Positions 32,223 to 40,090 of a DNA stretch of 64,000 bases are shown here, piece by piece. The stretch is from Lentzea albidocapillata subsp. violacea (GTDB taxonomy: Bacteria; Actinomycetota; Actinomycetes; Mycobacteriales; Pseudonocardiaceae), in NCBI RefSeq assembly GCF_900100275.1, contig NZ_FNET01000005.1:62001-126000 (forward strand), given 5' to 3'. Each line of letters begins with the position of its first letter. Positions within the stretch are counted from its first letter, which is position 1. Both the position numbers and the translations under genes were made by a program. Below the pieces are notes generated by a model. The model had not been told where the DNA came from. It was given only the letters and a program-made list of their open reading frames with translations, and did no database searches.

Positions 32223-32678
32223 TCACCAGCTGCGCGACGTGCCAAGCGAGGCCTGCGCGTCGGCCTGGCCGTGCGGGTCGGACCGCGCGTACCACTGACG
32301 GATCGCCTCGGTCGTGCCGCGCGGGCGACCGTCCACAGTGGCCCGTCGAAGGCACTCGGCCAGGCCCGGATCGAGCAGCCGCACCTCGGCGCCGAGCCGT
32401 CGCGCGAGGGCGTTGCGCTGTGCTTGCCGGGGCAGGCACCGCACCACGTAGGCGGTACCGGTGAAGTCACCGGCCTGCAGCCGCGCGAGCAGTGCCCGCA
32501 TCCGCAGCTCGGCCAGCCGGGTCACGTACCTGCTGTGCATGTGGTTGCGGGGACTGCCGAGCTGGCGGGCGATCGCGTCCCGGTCGACCAGCAGGTCGTC
32601 GGCCTGGGCCAGCTGCAGCGCCAGCGTGGTCTTGCCCGAGCACGGTGGACCAGCGATCAGCACCACGCGCGGCGACAT
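32223..32678 (-). CDS. P-loop kinase-like NTPase
   Basis: 151 residues. MSPRVVLIAGPPCSGKTTLA gives a complete Walker A near the start; DDLLVDRDAIARQLG contains the acidic residue expected of zeta-toxin/polynucleotide-kinase-like proteins, and a lid-like arginine region (RCLPRQAQRNALARRLG) follows. Small AAA-kinase proteins of this form are frequent in actinophage genomes beside HNH genes. Substrate unknown: nucleic acid ends or a nucleotide. Confidence 0.75.
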   Translation of the reverse strand: MSPRVVLIAGPPCSGKTTLALQLAQADDLLVDRDAIARQLGSPRNHMHSRYVTRLAELRMRALLARLQAGDFTGTAYVVRCLPRQAQRNALARRLGAEVRLLDPGLAECLRRATVDGRPRGTTEAIRQWYARSDPHGQADAQASLGTSRSW

Positions 32679-32959
32679 CACCACTCCCGCGAGGTCTTGA
32701 GGTCGGGCTTGTGTGGACGGTTTCCCTTGCTGGAGTTGCACGAGCGGTGCGCCGAGCGGGAGTTGTCCAGCGTCGCCGGGCCACCGCGCGAGAGCGGGAC
32801 GACGTGGTCGACCGTGAAGCTCATCCGGTCGTTCCACGGCAGGTTGAGGTTGATCGGCTTGCCGCACAGCCAGCACCACGGCATGTGCTCACGAAGGTGG
32901 GCGACGATGCGCCGGTGTGGCCGGCCTTTGCGTCCCGCTGTCTCCGCCACGCTGTCCAC
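32678..32959 (-). CDS. HNH endonuclease (packaging-associated)
   Basis: About 93 residues. The HNH core is complete: CWLCGKPIN, FTVDHVVPLSRGG, LDNSRSAHRSCNSSKGNRP. HNH proteins beside terminases stimulate cos cleavage in HK97-like phages. The start is uncertain: GTG 32959 lies inside a small hairpin (32951-32957/32964-32970), GTG 32950 has GGTGGA ahead, and GTG 33040 would read through the terminator-like hairpin at 32973-33008. Confidence 0.88.
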   Translation of the reverse strand: MDSVAETAGRKGRPHRRIVAHLREHMPWCWLCGKPINLNLPWNDRMSFTVDHVVPLSRGGPATLDNSRSAHRSCNSSKGNRPHKPDLKTSREW

Positions 32960-32972
32960 CCCCGGACAGCAG

Positions 32973-33008
32973 GAAGCCCCGGTTCCGAGAGGCTCGGGCC
33001 GGGGCTTC
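32973..33008 (-). terminator. terminator-like hairpin before the HNH gene
   Basis: 10-bp perfect stem gaagccccgg/ccggggcttc with a further 4-bp inner stem (cgag/ctcg). It separates the large early operon from the HNH-kinase pair. Confidence 0.6.
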
Positions 33009-33067
33009 GGGTGCGGTGTCCAGTGCAGACACGTCACCAACTTGGATCACGTTACGTTGCGTGCTGA

Positions 33068-33535
33068 TCAGCGCGCAACACTAGGTCCATCTCGGCGCGT
33101 CGCGATGGCTGCACGGTAGCGGCGCAGCTGCTCGACCTGGTCCGGTGTCCAGCCGTGCCGCGCGGCTACCTCGTGCATTGCATTCGGGCCGCCGCAGACC
33201 CAATCGTGCTCGTGCTGCTCCTCGCACTCCCACCCGACGAACACGCCGTAGAGCCACGCGTCTCGGCGGTCGTGCCCCCAATCGCGTGCGTCGTGGCACA
33301 TCAGCCCGTGCACGCGTTCGAGCGCCTCGGCCAGGACGTCGGCCTGCTCGGTCTTGGCGGCCTGCAGCTGGGCGCGGGTGGCCTCGACTTCGGCCAGGTC
33401 CCACAACCGTTTCCGTGGTTCGCCGTACTGGGCCCAGCGGTAGCGCGACGCCCACGAGCGCACGGTGGGCTCGGCGACGCCGTACTCGGCCGCGATGGTC
33501 TTGGTGTCGACGAGCTGCTTGCGAGGTTTGATCAT
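33068..33535 (-). CDS. HTH DNA-binding protein
   Basis: 155 residues from ATG 33535. The N-terminus (LVDTKTIAAEYGVAEPTVRSWASRYRW) is a MerR/excisionase-type winged HTH; the C-terminal half has a histidine/cysteine-containing segment (LMCHDARDWGHDRRDAWLYGVFVGWECEEQHEHDWVCGG) that may bind metal, ending with WTPDQVEQLRRYRAAIA. Located at the end of the early operon, it could control late transcription. Overlaps the upstream gene by four bases. Confidence 0.65.
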   Translation of the reverse strand: MIKPRKQLVDTKTIAAEYGVAEPTVRSWASRYRWAQYGEPRKRLWDLAEVEATRAQLQAAKTEQADVLAEALERVHGLMCHDARDWGHDRRDAWLYGVFVGWECEEQHEHDWVCGGPNAMHEVAARHGWTPDQVEQLRRYRAAIATRRDGPSVAR

Positions 33536-34257
33536 GCTGGTGGCCCTGTCGGTGTTGATCCGGTTGCGCGGTCCCAGTCGTCGGCCGCCTCGATCTGTGA
33601 TGCGAGGCGTCGCCAGTTCTCGCGCGGCCAGCCCTTGCCGCAGCGCGGGCAGCCGAGGTGATCGGCGTCGGGGCGGACCATGAGCAGGTAGCCGCAGCGC
33701 ATCCCGTCGAGGTACTCGGGGCAGCGGCCGAGGCGGGCTTTGCCGCGGGACTCGTGCGCCACGTCGCGCAGGACCGTCGCGACGTTGGTCAGCTCCCACA
33801 CCGCCAGCCCGGCGAAGTCCTGCTTGCACAGCCAGTGCCACCACCTGCGCAGGACCATGACCGAGGGCCACCTGCCCGGCGGCGGCACCGGATAGAACTG
33901 GCCGAGGTCAGCGCACACCCGGTCAGCCCAGTGGTTCACCACCATCTCGAAGTCCTCGGGCTCACCTCTGCGCGTCGCGATCGAGCGCCAGTCGAACACG
34001 GCGAGCACGGCGTCATCGGCCGGGCTCATCGATCGCGGGACCGACGACGAGCGGCCGGAGTCGCTGCCGCGCTTGAGCAACAGCGACTCCGGGTCCGTCC
34101 ACAGCGCGTGGGCGATCCGCTCGATGTCGTCCAGGCCGACCATCCCCTCACGCAAGCACGGCTCGCACACCCGGAAACCGGGCAGCGCGAGACGGCCCAC
34201 GCCAGGGTGAACCGCGCACGGCTGCGATTGCCGACCGAGTGGATCGAGAGTCACCAA
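33532..34257 (-). CDS. zinc-ribbon phage protein
   Basis: 241 residues with two metal-binding regions: CAVHPG...CEPCLREG near the N-terminus and CPEYLDGMRCGY...LGCPRCGKGW near the C-terminus, around a helical core. Actinophages often carry such proteins in place of a terminase-proximal regulator; function is not established. The far upstream start at 34257 is retained because it includes the first zinc site; it overlaps the previous gene by seven bases. Confidence 0.6.
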   Translation of the reverse strand: MVTLDPLGRQSQPCAVHPGVGRLALPGFRVCEPCLREGMVGLDDIERIAHALWTDPESLLLKRGSDSGRSSSVPRSMSPADDAVLAVFDWRSIATRRGEPEDFEMVVNHWADRVCADLGQFYPVPPPGRWPSVMVLRRWWHWLCKQDFAGLAVWELTNVATVLRDVAHESRGKARLGRCPEYLDGMRCGYLLMVRPDADHLGCPRCGKGWPRENWRRLASQIEAADDWDRATGSTPTGPPA

Positions 34258-34607
34258 CGCGTCACCACGCGGGTGATCGCTCGGCAGAGACGGGCCAGGG
34301 CGCCGGTGTCCGCGGGCAGCTGGTTCCCGGCGGTCGTCGTGGTCAGCATCTTCGCGCGGGCGGGCGGCAGCAGCTGCTCATCGACGTCGAAGATGCGGGC
34401 CATGTCGGACACCGTGAGCGCGGTGTCGTCATGAGTGTGGGTCTCGTCGAGCACCGTGATCACGGCGGCCGGTGTGCGGGCGGGCAGCGGCAGCAGGCCG
34501 CGGGCGCGCGCGACGGCGGCGTGAGTACTGCCGCAGAAGTCAGGGTCCATCCATGGCAGCACGAGCTCGGCGCACTCGGGCAGTCGGCATTGGGCGTTGC
34601 TGGTCAT
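34251..34607 (-). CDS. hypothetical early protein with HTH-like region
   Basis: 118 residues from ATG 34607. CRLPECAELVLPWMDPDFCGSTH is a short cysteine/histidine cluster; DETHTHDDTALTVSDMARIFDVDEQLLPPARAKML may form a helix-turn-helix-like pair. No family assigned. Confidence 0.55.
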   Translation of the reverse strand: MTSNAQCRLPECAELVLPWMDPDFCGSTHAAVARARGLLPLPARTPAAVITVLDETHTHDDTALTVSDMARIFDVDEQLLPPARAKMLTTTTAGNQLPADTGALARLCRAITRVVTRW

Positions 34608-34642
34608 CGGTTCCTCCTGCGGCGGCGGGCGGTGCCTTCGGT

Positions 34643-35305
34643 TCAGTGGCGGCCGTGGCGGACGACGCGCGTCCACGTGGGTCTGCCGCCTTGTGGGCAG
34701 GTCTTGCGGTGCGGGGTGTGCAGGCGTTGCCCGTGTGCGCGGGCGGCCGGGATCTGCAGGGCGTCGAGCGGGTGACAGCGCGGGCCGCGGTCGTCGACGG
34801 AGAGCACGAGGTGCCCGTCGGCGCTGGGCTCGGCGTCGATCGGGCTCTCGACGTTCTTGCGGGTGAGCGCCCACACCACCGGGGCGTGGCACCAGCCGCA
34901 CGGCACCCGGTGCTCGGCGATGTCGCGGCGCACCTGCTCGACGGGCAGCAGCCGCCGGCTTGGCGGTGGCGGTGCGGACGGTTCGGGCAGTGCCGGGTGG
35001 GCGCCCTCGGGGAAGGCGGCGTCGGCGGCCGCGACGCGACGCCAGCAGCCGGGGCCGGTGCGAGGTTTGCCGTGCGGCACGTGGCACGGCTCGTCGTAGT
35101 CGGCGCCGCAGCCGTCCGGTGCCGGGCAGTCGGTGCGGTGGATCTCGTGCTCGGCACGAGGCGGGTGACGGTGCGGCTTGACGCAGTCGTGGCCAGCCGG
35201 CGCGCCGCAGCCGAGGGGCAGCGGTGGGCAGGCCACGCGGCGCAGGTGTTCCTGTTCCTGCAGCAGCTCGTAGGTGCCCTGGTCGTGTGGGTGTCTGCGG
35301 GTCAT
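34643..35305 (-). CDS. multi-zinc-finger early protein
   Basis: 220 residues with two copies of a compact finger of the type C-x-x-C/GCGA-x(5)-C...H seen in many actinophage proteins: LGCGAPAGHDCVKPH...HEIHR and DGCGADYDEPCHVPHG, then CGWCHAPVVWALT further on. Probably a nucleic-acid-binding protein. Four-base overlap with the HNH gene upstream. Confidence 0.65.
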   Translation of the reverse strand: MTRRHPHDQGTYELLQEQEHLRRVACPPLPLGCGAPAGHDCVKPHRHPPRAEHEIHRTDCPAPDGCGADYDEPCHVPHGKPRTGPGCWRRVAAADAAFPEGAHPALPEPSAPPPPSRRLLPVEQVRRDIAEHRVPCGWCHAPVVWALTRKNVESPIDAEPSADGHLVLSVDDRGPRCHPLDALQIPAARAHGQRLHTPHRKTCPQGGRPTWTRVVRHGRH

Positions 35306-36339
35306 CACGGTGGGCCTTCCTGTCTGGGTGCCGCCGGAGGCGGAGTGATCGGAGTCGGGGTGAGGCGAGTGCCGCGGTGGTAGATGTCCGGGCTGCTGCT
35401 GTCGCGTGCCGGTTGGGTGTCCAGCGGTGAGGCCCGAGGAGCAGAAGAGCGCGGCTGCCCGACCCATCCCGGACCCTCCGCAGGGCCTGTTCCGCGTTGT
35501 TGGTGTTCGTGTTGTGGCTGTTCAAGGGCGTCGTTGACCGTGATGTGGTCGTTTGTCCCCGGTTGTGGATCAGGTTGTGGATCACTGTTCGAATCAGCGA
35601 CGTGATCACCAGCGAGTTCGTGATCGGTTGCTGTTTCGTCGGTGATCGGTTGGTGATCGGGAAGGTCGAGCAGCACCTGCCCGCTTGCCCGCCACGCGGC
35701 CTTCTCGTCCTCGGTGGGCTCGGGCAGCAGGACCATGTCCGCTTCGGCGGGCGTGCGGTGTCCCTTGTGCTCGTTGCACCGTCCACACGCGACGACCAGG
35801 TTGATTCCGTCCGCACCCGCCACGAGATCCGGATCGACGTGGTCGTAGGTGAGGACCTTGCGGCGGTCGCGGGACCGGCCGGCCTTGGGCAGCAGCACCC
35901 CGGAGCGGCAGTAGCGGCAGCAGCCGCCGTCGCGCTCGTAGACCAGCGCCTTGAGCTTGCCGTTGCGCAGGTCGGCCTTCTGGCCCCTGTTGCGGTCGTT
36001 CTCCTTGCGGCTGGGGTTGCGCTTGAGGAACTCGTGCAGCCGGTACTCGAACCCGGCGATCCAGGTGTCACCGAGGCACTCGCACTTGTCGCCGGCCTTG
36101 TGCAGCTTCGGCGCCATGCCGAGCACAGGCATGGTCAGCAGCACTAGAACGCGCTTGCTCGTCACGGCCTGGCGCACCGCGGCGCCGGTGACGTAGCCGT
36201 CGTGACGCACCAGCGATGCCTTGGCCATCAGCCGGTGGTAGCTGGCCTGCAGCGAGTCGATCAGCGCCTGCTTGCCCTCGGCCAGAACCGTCCACTCCGG
36301 GTCGTCGGCGAACGTGTCCGTGGTCAGGTAGTACGGCAT
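35305..36339 (-). CDS. HNH endonuclease with disordered C-terminal tail
   Basis: 344 residues. N-terminal ~130 residues are a helical domain (DDPEWTVLAEGKQALIDSLQASYHRL) like the replication-associated N-terminus found in other actinophage HNH proteins; the nuclease core is YERDGGCCRYCRSG, LTYDHVDPDLVAGADG and VACGRCNEHKGHRTPAEA. The last ~130 residues are disordered and rich in proline, glutamine and aspartate. Could act in recombination or as a host-takeover nuclease; a homing role is less likely inside this operon. Confidence 0.8.
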   Translation of the reverse strand: MPYYLTTDTFADDPEWTVLAEGKQALIDSLQASYHRLMAKASLVRHDGYVTGAAVRQAVTSKRVLVLLTMPVLGMAPKLHKAGDKCECLGDTWIAGFEYRLHEFLKRNPSRKENDRNRGQKADLRNGKLKALVYERDGGCCRYCRSGVLLPKAGRSRDRRKVLTYDHVDPDLVAGADGINLVVACGRCNEHKGHRTPAEADMVLLPEPTEDEKAAWRASGQVLLDLPDHQPITDETATDHELAGDHVADSNSDPQPDPQPGTNDHITVNDALEQPQHEHQQRGTGPAEGPGWVGQPRSSAPRASPLDTQPARDSSSPDIYHRGTRLTPTPITPPPAAPRQEGPP

Positions 36340-36465
36340 CAGCTCACCGGCCTAGAGGTTGTGCGCACGCGTGTGTCCTTTCAGGACGGTTGCCGGTGGA
36401 TATGCGTGTGCGGCGGACGGCGCCTCGGGGAAGAGGGCACCGGCCGCCGCGGCGGGTGGGTGGGG

Positions 36466-36738
36466 TCAGTACGGGGGCTCGTCGACGAACGCGAACGCCA
36501 CCAGGCTCAGCGCGGCCTCGTCACGTTCCGGCGAGTCGAACACCTCGTACTCGGCTACGTGGGCGTCAGCGCAGCCCGCGCAGTCGCAGCCGTTCGGGTG
36601 CGGCTCGCACGCCGGGCACCCGCTGTCGCTGCACGCGTAGCAGTCCGGCTCCTCCTTGGGCAGTCCGGGTTCGTCGTCCCAGTCCAGGTACTCCTCGTTG
36701 CAAGCGTGGTCCGGGTTGTCGCAGCACTCGTAGCTCAT
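36466..36738 (-). CDS. cysteine-rich acidic protein (90 aa)
   Basis: Ten cysteines in the first 60 residues (YECCDNPDHAC, DCYACSDSGCPACEPHPNGCDCAGC) make two likely zinc sites, followed by an acidic hydrophobic end. ATG 36738 overlaps the stop of the next gene upstream. Similar short acidic zinc proteins occur in actinophage early regions. Function unknown. The 126 bases downstream carry no gene. Confidence 0.6.
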   Translation of the reverse strand: MSYECCDNPDHACNEEYLDWDDEPGLPKEEPDCYACSDSGCPACEPHPNGCDCAGCADAHVAEYEVFDSPERDEAALSLVAFAFVDEPPY

Positions 36739-37460
36739 CGGAACCCGTTGTTCTTGCAGCGCTGCAGCTGCTCGTCGATCTCCAACCGGAGCGCGGCGGA
36801 CATGGCGACGGTGCGGTCGATCACCTCGACGTCGTCGAGCAGCGCGATGTCGTCGAGCTGCCGGGGCGCGGACACCACGACAGTGCTGTCGATGTGCAGG
36901 CCCAGCGCCTCGACGAGCGCAGGGCCGTGCGCGAGCGAGTCGACGAGCAGCACCGTGCCGTAGCGCGGGCCCAGTCGAACGACGTTGAACGGTTCGGCCG
37001 AGTCCGCAGAGACCTGCTTCGGCAGCGTGGCCGCGACGACGTCGCAGATCTGCGCGAGGAAGTCACGGTTGAGCCTGCCGCGCATGCCGGGGTTCTGGTC
37101 CAGTGCACCGATGAGCTCGGCAAGCACAGCGTGCGCGAGGACGCTGCCGGGCTGCCACTCGTGGTGGGCGGTGTCTAGGCGGGCGGTGACGGCTGCGACG
37201 ACGCGTTCGGCCAGCTCGGATGCCTCAGGCCCGGAAAAGGCCTGGGCGAACCGGATTTGCTCCTTGATCGCCTCGTAGACGCTGGCCTTCATACGCTCGG
37301 CGACCGAGCGCACCTCGACGTCGCGATCGAGGATCTTGCCACGCAGCTGGTCGGGGCTGCTGACCACGAGCGTGGTCTTGCGGTTCAGCGAGGCTGCGCG
37401 CACGGCGTGGTGCCCGCTGGGCTGGCTGTCGGCGATCAGCACGGTCGCGATGTGGGACAT
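36735..37460 (-). CDS. hypothetical protein with internal duplication
   Basis: 241 residues. The N-terminal segment ATVLIADSQPSGHHAVRAA...TTLVVSSPDQL...DRDVEVRSVAERM recurs at the C-terminus as GTVLLVDSLAHGPALVEAL...STVVVSAPRQL...LDDVEVIDRTVAMSA, so two alpha/beta units flank a helical centre (residues about 75-160). Each unit resembles half of a Rossmann-like sheet with an acidic loop. No family recognised. See finding. Confidence 0.65.
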   Translation of the reverse strand: MSHIATVLIADSQPSGHHAVRAASLNRKTTLVVSSPDQLRGKILDRDVEVRSVAERMKASVYEAIKEQIRFAQAFSGPEASELAERVVAAVTARLDTAHHEWQPGSVLAHAVLAELIGALDQNPGMRGRLNRDFLAQICDVVAATLPKQVSADSAEPFNVVRLGPRYGTVLLVDSLAHGPALVEALGLHIDSTVVVSAPRQLDDIALLDDVEVIDRTVAMSAALRLEIDEQLQRCKNNGFR

Positions 37461-37951
37461 CACAGGTCTCCCGGTTCGATGCGTGGCCCGGCGAGCACGG
37501 CCTGGGCGGCGAGGCGGGCGAGGTTGTCGACCCGGTTGAGCGCGGAGTCGTTGACGTTGCGCAGCGGCTGGGACGGGTCGCCGTTCGGGCTGCACCTCGC
37601 CCACGTGCTGAGCACGGCCACGACCGTGGCGACCGGCGGTTCGCCGAACAGGTCGGCTACCCAGGGCGCGGGCAGCCCGACGCACGCGTTCTTCGGCAAC
37701 TGGTCGGCGGCGGTGTGCGACACGGACACCTTCACGCCACCGTCGACGACAACCAGCCCACCGACCGGCCACGTAGCCGGACGGCCGGCCTGTCCCTCAG
37801 GAACGGCGGTCAGGGCGAGGTCGTAGTCCACGAGGACCTCGGCACACCAACCACAGCGCTGCCTCAGCAGCTGTCCGATCTGGACGTCGAGCCCCGCGAT
37901 GTGCACGACGCCGTGCTCGAACGGGTCGCCGGTCGGTTCGATGGCGGTCAA
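37460..37951 (-). CDS. hypothetical early protein
   Basis: 163 residues. The TTG at 37951 overlaps the preceding stop (TTGA), in keeping with the tight overlaps throughout this operon; a GTG at 37906 is the alternative. CGWCAEVLVDYDLALTAVPEG looks like a zinc-hairpin or treble-clef piece; the remainder has no motif. Its stop shares one base with the next start. Confidence 0.55.
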   Translation of the reverse strand: MTAIEPTGDPFEHGVVHIAGLDVQIGQLLRQRCGWCAEVLVDYDLALTAVPEGQAGRPATWPVGGLVVVDGGVKVSVSHTAADQLPKNACVGLPAPWVADLFGEPPVATVVAVLSTWARCSPNGDPSQPLRNVNDSALNRVDNLARLAAQAVLAGPRIEPGDL

Positions 37952-38181
37952 GGGGTGTCTCCTCGGTCGTTGCGGTAACGGTTGGTGCGCTGGGCTTCGC
38001 GCTGCTGGTGGCGCTCGTGCTGGACGTCGCGCAGCACGAGCTCGCCGCGTACGGCGGGCAGTCCGAGCGCGCCGATGTCACGCTCCGGCGCGGGGTCGTC
38101 GCGCCTCTCGGCGAGTACGGCCATCACCACCAGGGCGGCGATGACCACGGCGGCGATCACGCCGACGATGAGCCAGTTCAC
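37948..38181 (-). CDS. single-span membrane protein (77 aa)
   Basis: GTG 38181 with AAGGAG ahead. VNWLIVGVIAAVVIAALVVMAVLAERRDD is an N-out membrane anchor; the basic cytoplasmic tail (QHERHQQREAQRTNRY) follows. Unknown role; several such proteins occur in this operon. Confidence 0.6.
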   Translation of the reverse strand: MNWLIVGVIAAVVIAALVVMAVLAERRDDPAPERDIGALGLPAVRGELVLRDVQHERHQQREAQRTNRYRNDRGDTP

Positions 38182-38963
38182 TCGTTCTCCTTGGGGCGCA
38201 ACAGGTCGGTGACAGGCATGTGCTCGGCGAGCCGCTTCGCGACGGCGTGCAGTGGGTAGTCGTCGCGGCGGTCGATCTCGATCACGCGCACGCGCAGGCG
38301 TCGGTTGGCCGCCTTGTGCAGCGCGACGAACGCCTCGCGGGACAGCCAGGACGGCGCGTCGAGCCAGCTGGTGACCCGGCCTGCGAGGATGCGGCGGGCC
38401 ATGTGGGCGACATCGAGGTTGTCGACGACCACGTCGACAACGTGGCCCGGCGGGTAGAACTGCAGCCCGCGGCCGACCGCGAGCGCCAACAGTGCCCGCA
38501 CCGGCCAGGTTCCGCCGAGGTCGTCCGAGCCCTTCTGATGCCAGCCGGCATCGGTGAGCGCGGCCCAGCCGACGGGGCGGCCGTTGTCTGGGCGCCGCCC
38601 GGTACCGACAGTGAGCACGTTCCCGCGGCCGCGCAGGTGCTCGGGCAGCGCTAGCTGGCCAGCCTGCACCCACAGCGACGTCTCTCCCCAGAACCGGATC
38701 ACAGCCGGGGCGCCGAACACGTGCTTGACGGCGGTCACCTCGTCGACGTCGCGCACGAGCTCCCTCGCGGCCGCGAGGGCGGTGTCGCGGGTGTCGCCGC
38801 GGCCCTGAAACCGTGACCGGTTCTCGCGCAGGCACACGCAGTCCACCGACCACAGCCACGCTCCGGACACGGCGCTGCCCAGCGAGATCTGCAGTGAGTG
38901 ACGGCCCGCCAGGTGCCGCACGGCGCGACGCACGGCGGCGACCGGCCGGCTAACCACGTGCAC
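38178..38963 (-). CDS. hypothetical protein, weakly RNase H-like
   Basis: 261 residues. The stretch GRPVGWAALTDAGWHQKGSDDLGGTW...ALLALAVGRGLQFY...VDVVVDNLDVA resembles the strand-helix order and spaced acidic residues of RNase HI-type proteins, with further conserved-looking LHKAANRRLRVRVIEIDR. If correct it would remove RNA primers or act on R-loops, fitting a replication module otherwise lacking recognisable genes. The match is by eye and weak. Confidence 0.4.
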   Translation of the reverse strand: MHVVSRPVAAVRRAVRHLAGRHSLQISLGSAVSGAWLWSVDCVCLRENRSRFQGRGDTRDTALAAARELVRDVDEVTAVKHVFGAPAVIRFWGETSLWVQAGQLALPEHLRGRGNVLTVGTGRRPDNGRPVGWAALTDAGWHQKGSDDLGGTWPVRALLALAVGRGLQFYPPGHVVDVVVDNLDVAHMARRILAGRVTSWLDAPSWLSREAFVALHKAANRRLRVRVIEIDRRDDYPLHAVAKRLAEHMPVTDLLRPKENE

Positions 38964-39405
38964 CGACGGACGGCAGCGGTCGGATCAGGCCGAGTTCGTA
39001 ACCACGGCGGACGGCGTGGGTGCGGTCGCGGACGCCGAGCTTGGGGAACAACCTGGCCGCCCGCTCCTGGACGATCGCCTCGGTCACGCCCGTGTGCGGC
39101 CCGATCTCGCGGTAGGTCCGGCCCGTGGAGATGAACGCGAGCAGCAGCAGCTCGTCACTGGTCAGGTCGACCCGGTCCGTGCTGGGCGGCACCGTCAGCC
39201 AGCCGCGGTACACCGCGATCGACACGGCGTGTGAGCGGTCGCGGGCACCGATGCGGCGGTAAAGGCGGCGCATGGTCGCCCGCACGGTGTCCTCGGCGAT
39301 CCCGAGCGCGTCCGCGGCCTGCAGGTAGCTCTTGCCTCGCGACATCTCGTCGAGCTGCTGCAGCTCGCGGGGCGTCGGTTCGATGGATGCCTTGCGCGGG
39401 CTCAT
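38950..39405 (-). CDS. double LuxR-type HTH protein
   Basis: 151 residues consisting of two GerE/LuxR helix-turn-helix units in tandem: TPRELQQLDEMSRGKSYLQAADALGIAEDTVRATMRRLYRRIGARDRSHAVS and TSDELLLLAFISTGRTYREIGPHTGVTEAIVQERAARLFPKLGVRDRTHAV. No sensor domain. The gene upstream has the same design (39402-39875). Probably a DNA-binding regulator of phage genes. Confidence 0.8.
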   Translation of the reverse strand: MSPRKASIEPTPRELQQLDEMSRGKSYLQAADALGIAEDTVRATMRRLYRRIGARDRSHAVSIAVYRGWLTVPPSTDRVDLTSDELLLLAFISTGRTYREIGPHTGVTEAIVQERAARLFPKLGVRDRTHAVRRGYELGLIRPLPSVGARG

Positions 39406-39875
39406 CGCCGCTCACCCCCGGCGGGCGTGAGCAGGCCGTGCTCGAACCCGAGACGGATCGCGTGCGGCCGAGATCGGGCGCCGATCCTGCGGTACAGATC
39501 GCGTGCCAGCTTGCGGACGTAGTTCTCCGCAAGCTCCAGCCGCTCGGCGATCTGGTCGCTCGTCTTGCCGTGCGACATCAGCTCCAGCACCTGCCGCTGA
39601 CGCAGGCTCGGCGTGCCCGGCAACGGGTTCACGTTCGACGGGGTGAGCAGCTGCCGCTCGAACCCGAGCCTTACCGCGTGCCCGCGGTTCTCGGCGCCGA
39701 GCCGGTCGTACATCCGCTCGACGCGCCGCCGGGCGGTGGATGAGGAGAGCGCGAGGTCGGCACTGATTTCGCGGTCGGTCAGGCCGCGTGAGATCAGGTC
39801 GAGGACCTCCTGTTCCTCGACCGGTGTGGGCGTCGAGGACGTCGACGACCGCACCGGCGTGCTCGTGGCGGTCAT
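39402..39875 (-). CDS. double LuxR-type HTH protein
   Basis: 157 residues from ATG 39875: a serine/threonine-rich N-terminus, then two LuxR-type HTH units (VEEQEVLDLISRGLTDREISADLALSSSTARRRVERMYDRLGAENRGHAVRLGF and LRQRQVLELMSHGKTSDQIAERLELAENYVRKLARDLYRRIGARSRPHAIRLGF). The gene ends overlapping the start of its paralogue. Four DNA-binding units in a row from two genes is an uncommon arrangement. Confidence 0.8.
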   Translation of the reverse strand: MTATSTPVRSSTSSTPTPVEEQEVLDLISRGLTDREISADLALSSSTARRRVERMYDRLGAENRGHAVRLGFERQLLTPSNVNPLPGTPSLRQRQVLELMSHGKTSDQIAERLELAENYVRKLARDLYRRIGARSRPHAIRLGFEHGLLTPAGGERR

Positions 39876-40090
39876 GGCCTCACCACTACGGCCGACGGCA
39901 CCACCGCGGTGACGGGCGGCTGCGGCTGCACACCGGTCGCCGGAGCGGACGGCTCGACGGGCGAGAGCTCGTCGCAACCGGACAGCACCAGCACCACGGC
40001 GGCGACGGACGCCAGCAGCGCGAGCCGCGGAAAGCAGCCCCGCCCCTTCGTCGACTCGGAGTCGTTGGCCCACGTGTCCCCGGCGCTCAT
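39872..40090 (-). CDS. small lipoprotein or membrane-anchored protein (72 aa)
   Basis: ATG 40090. A polar start is followed by LALLASVAAVVLVLSGCDEL, which reads as a lipobox (LSGC) within a signal-anchor, then a short proline/valine-rich extracellular tail. The long polar n-region (about 22 residues) is unusual for a lipoprotein. Early expression of a surface lipoprotein could relate to exclusion; no proof. Confidence 0.65.
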   Translation of the reverse strand: MSAGDTWANDSESTKGRGCFPRLALLASVAAVVLVLSGCDELSPVEPSAPATGVQPQPPVTAVVPSAVVVRP

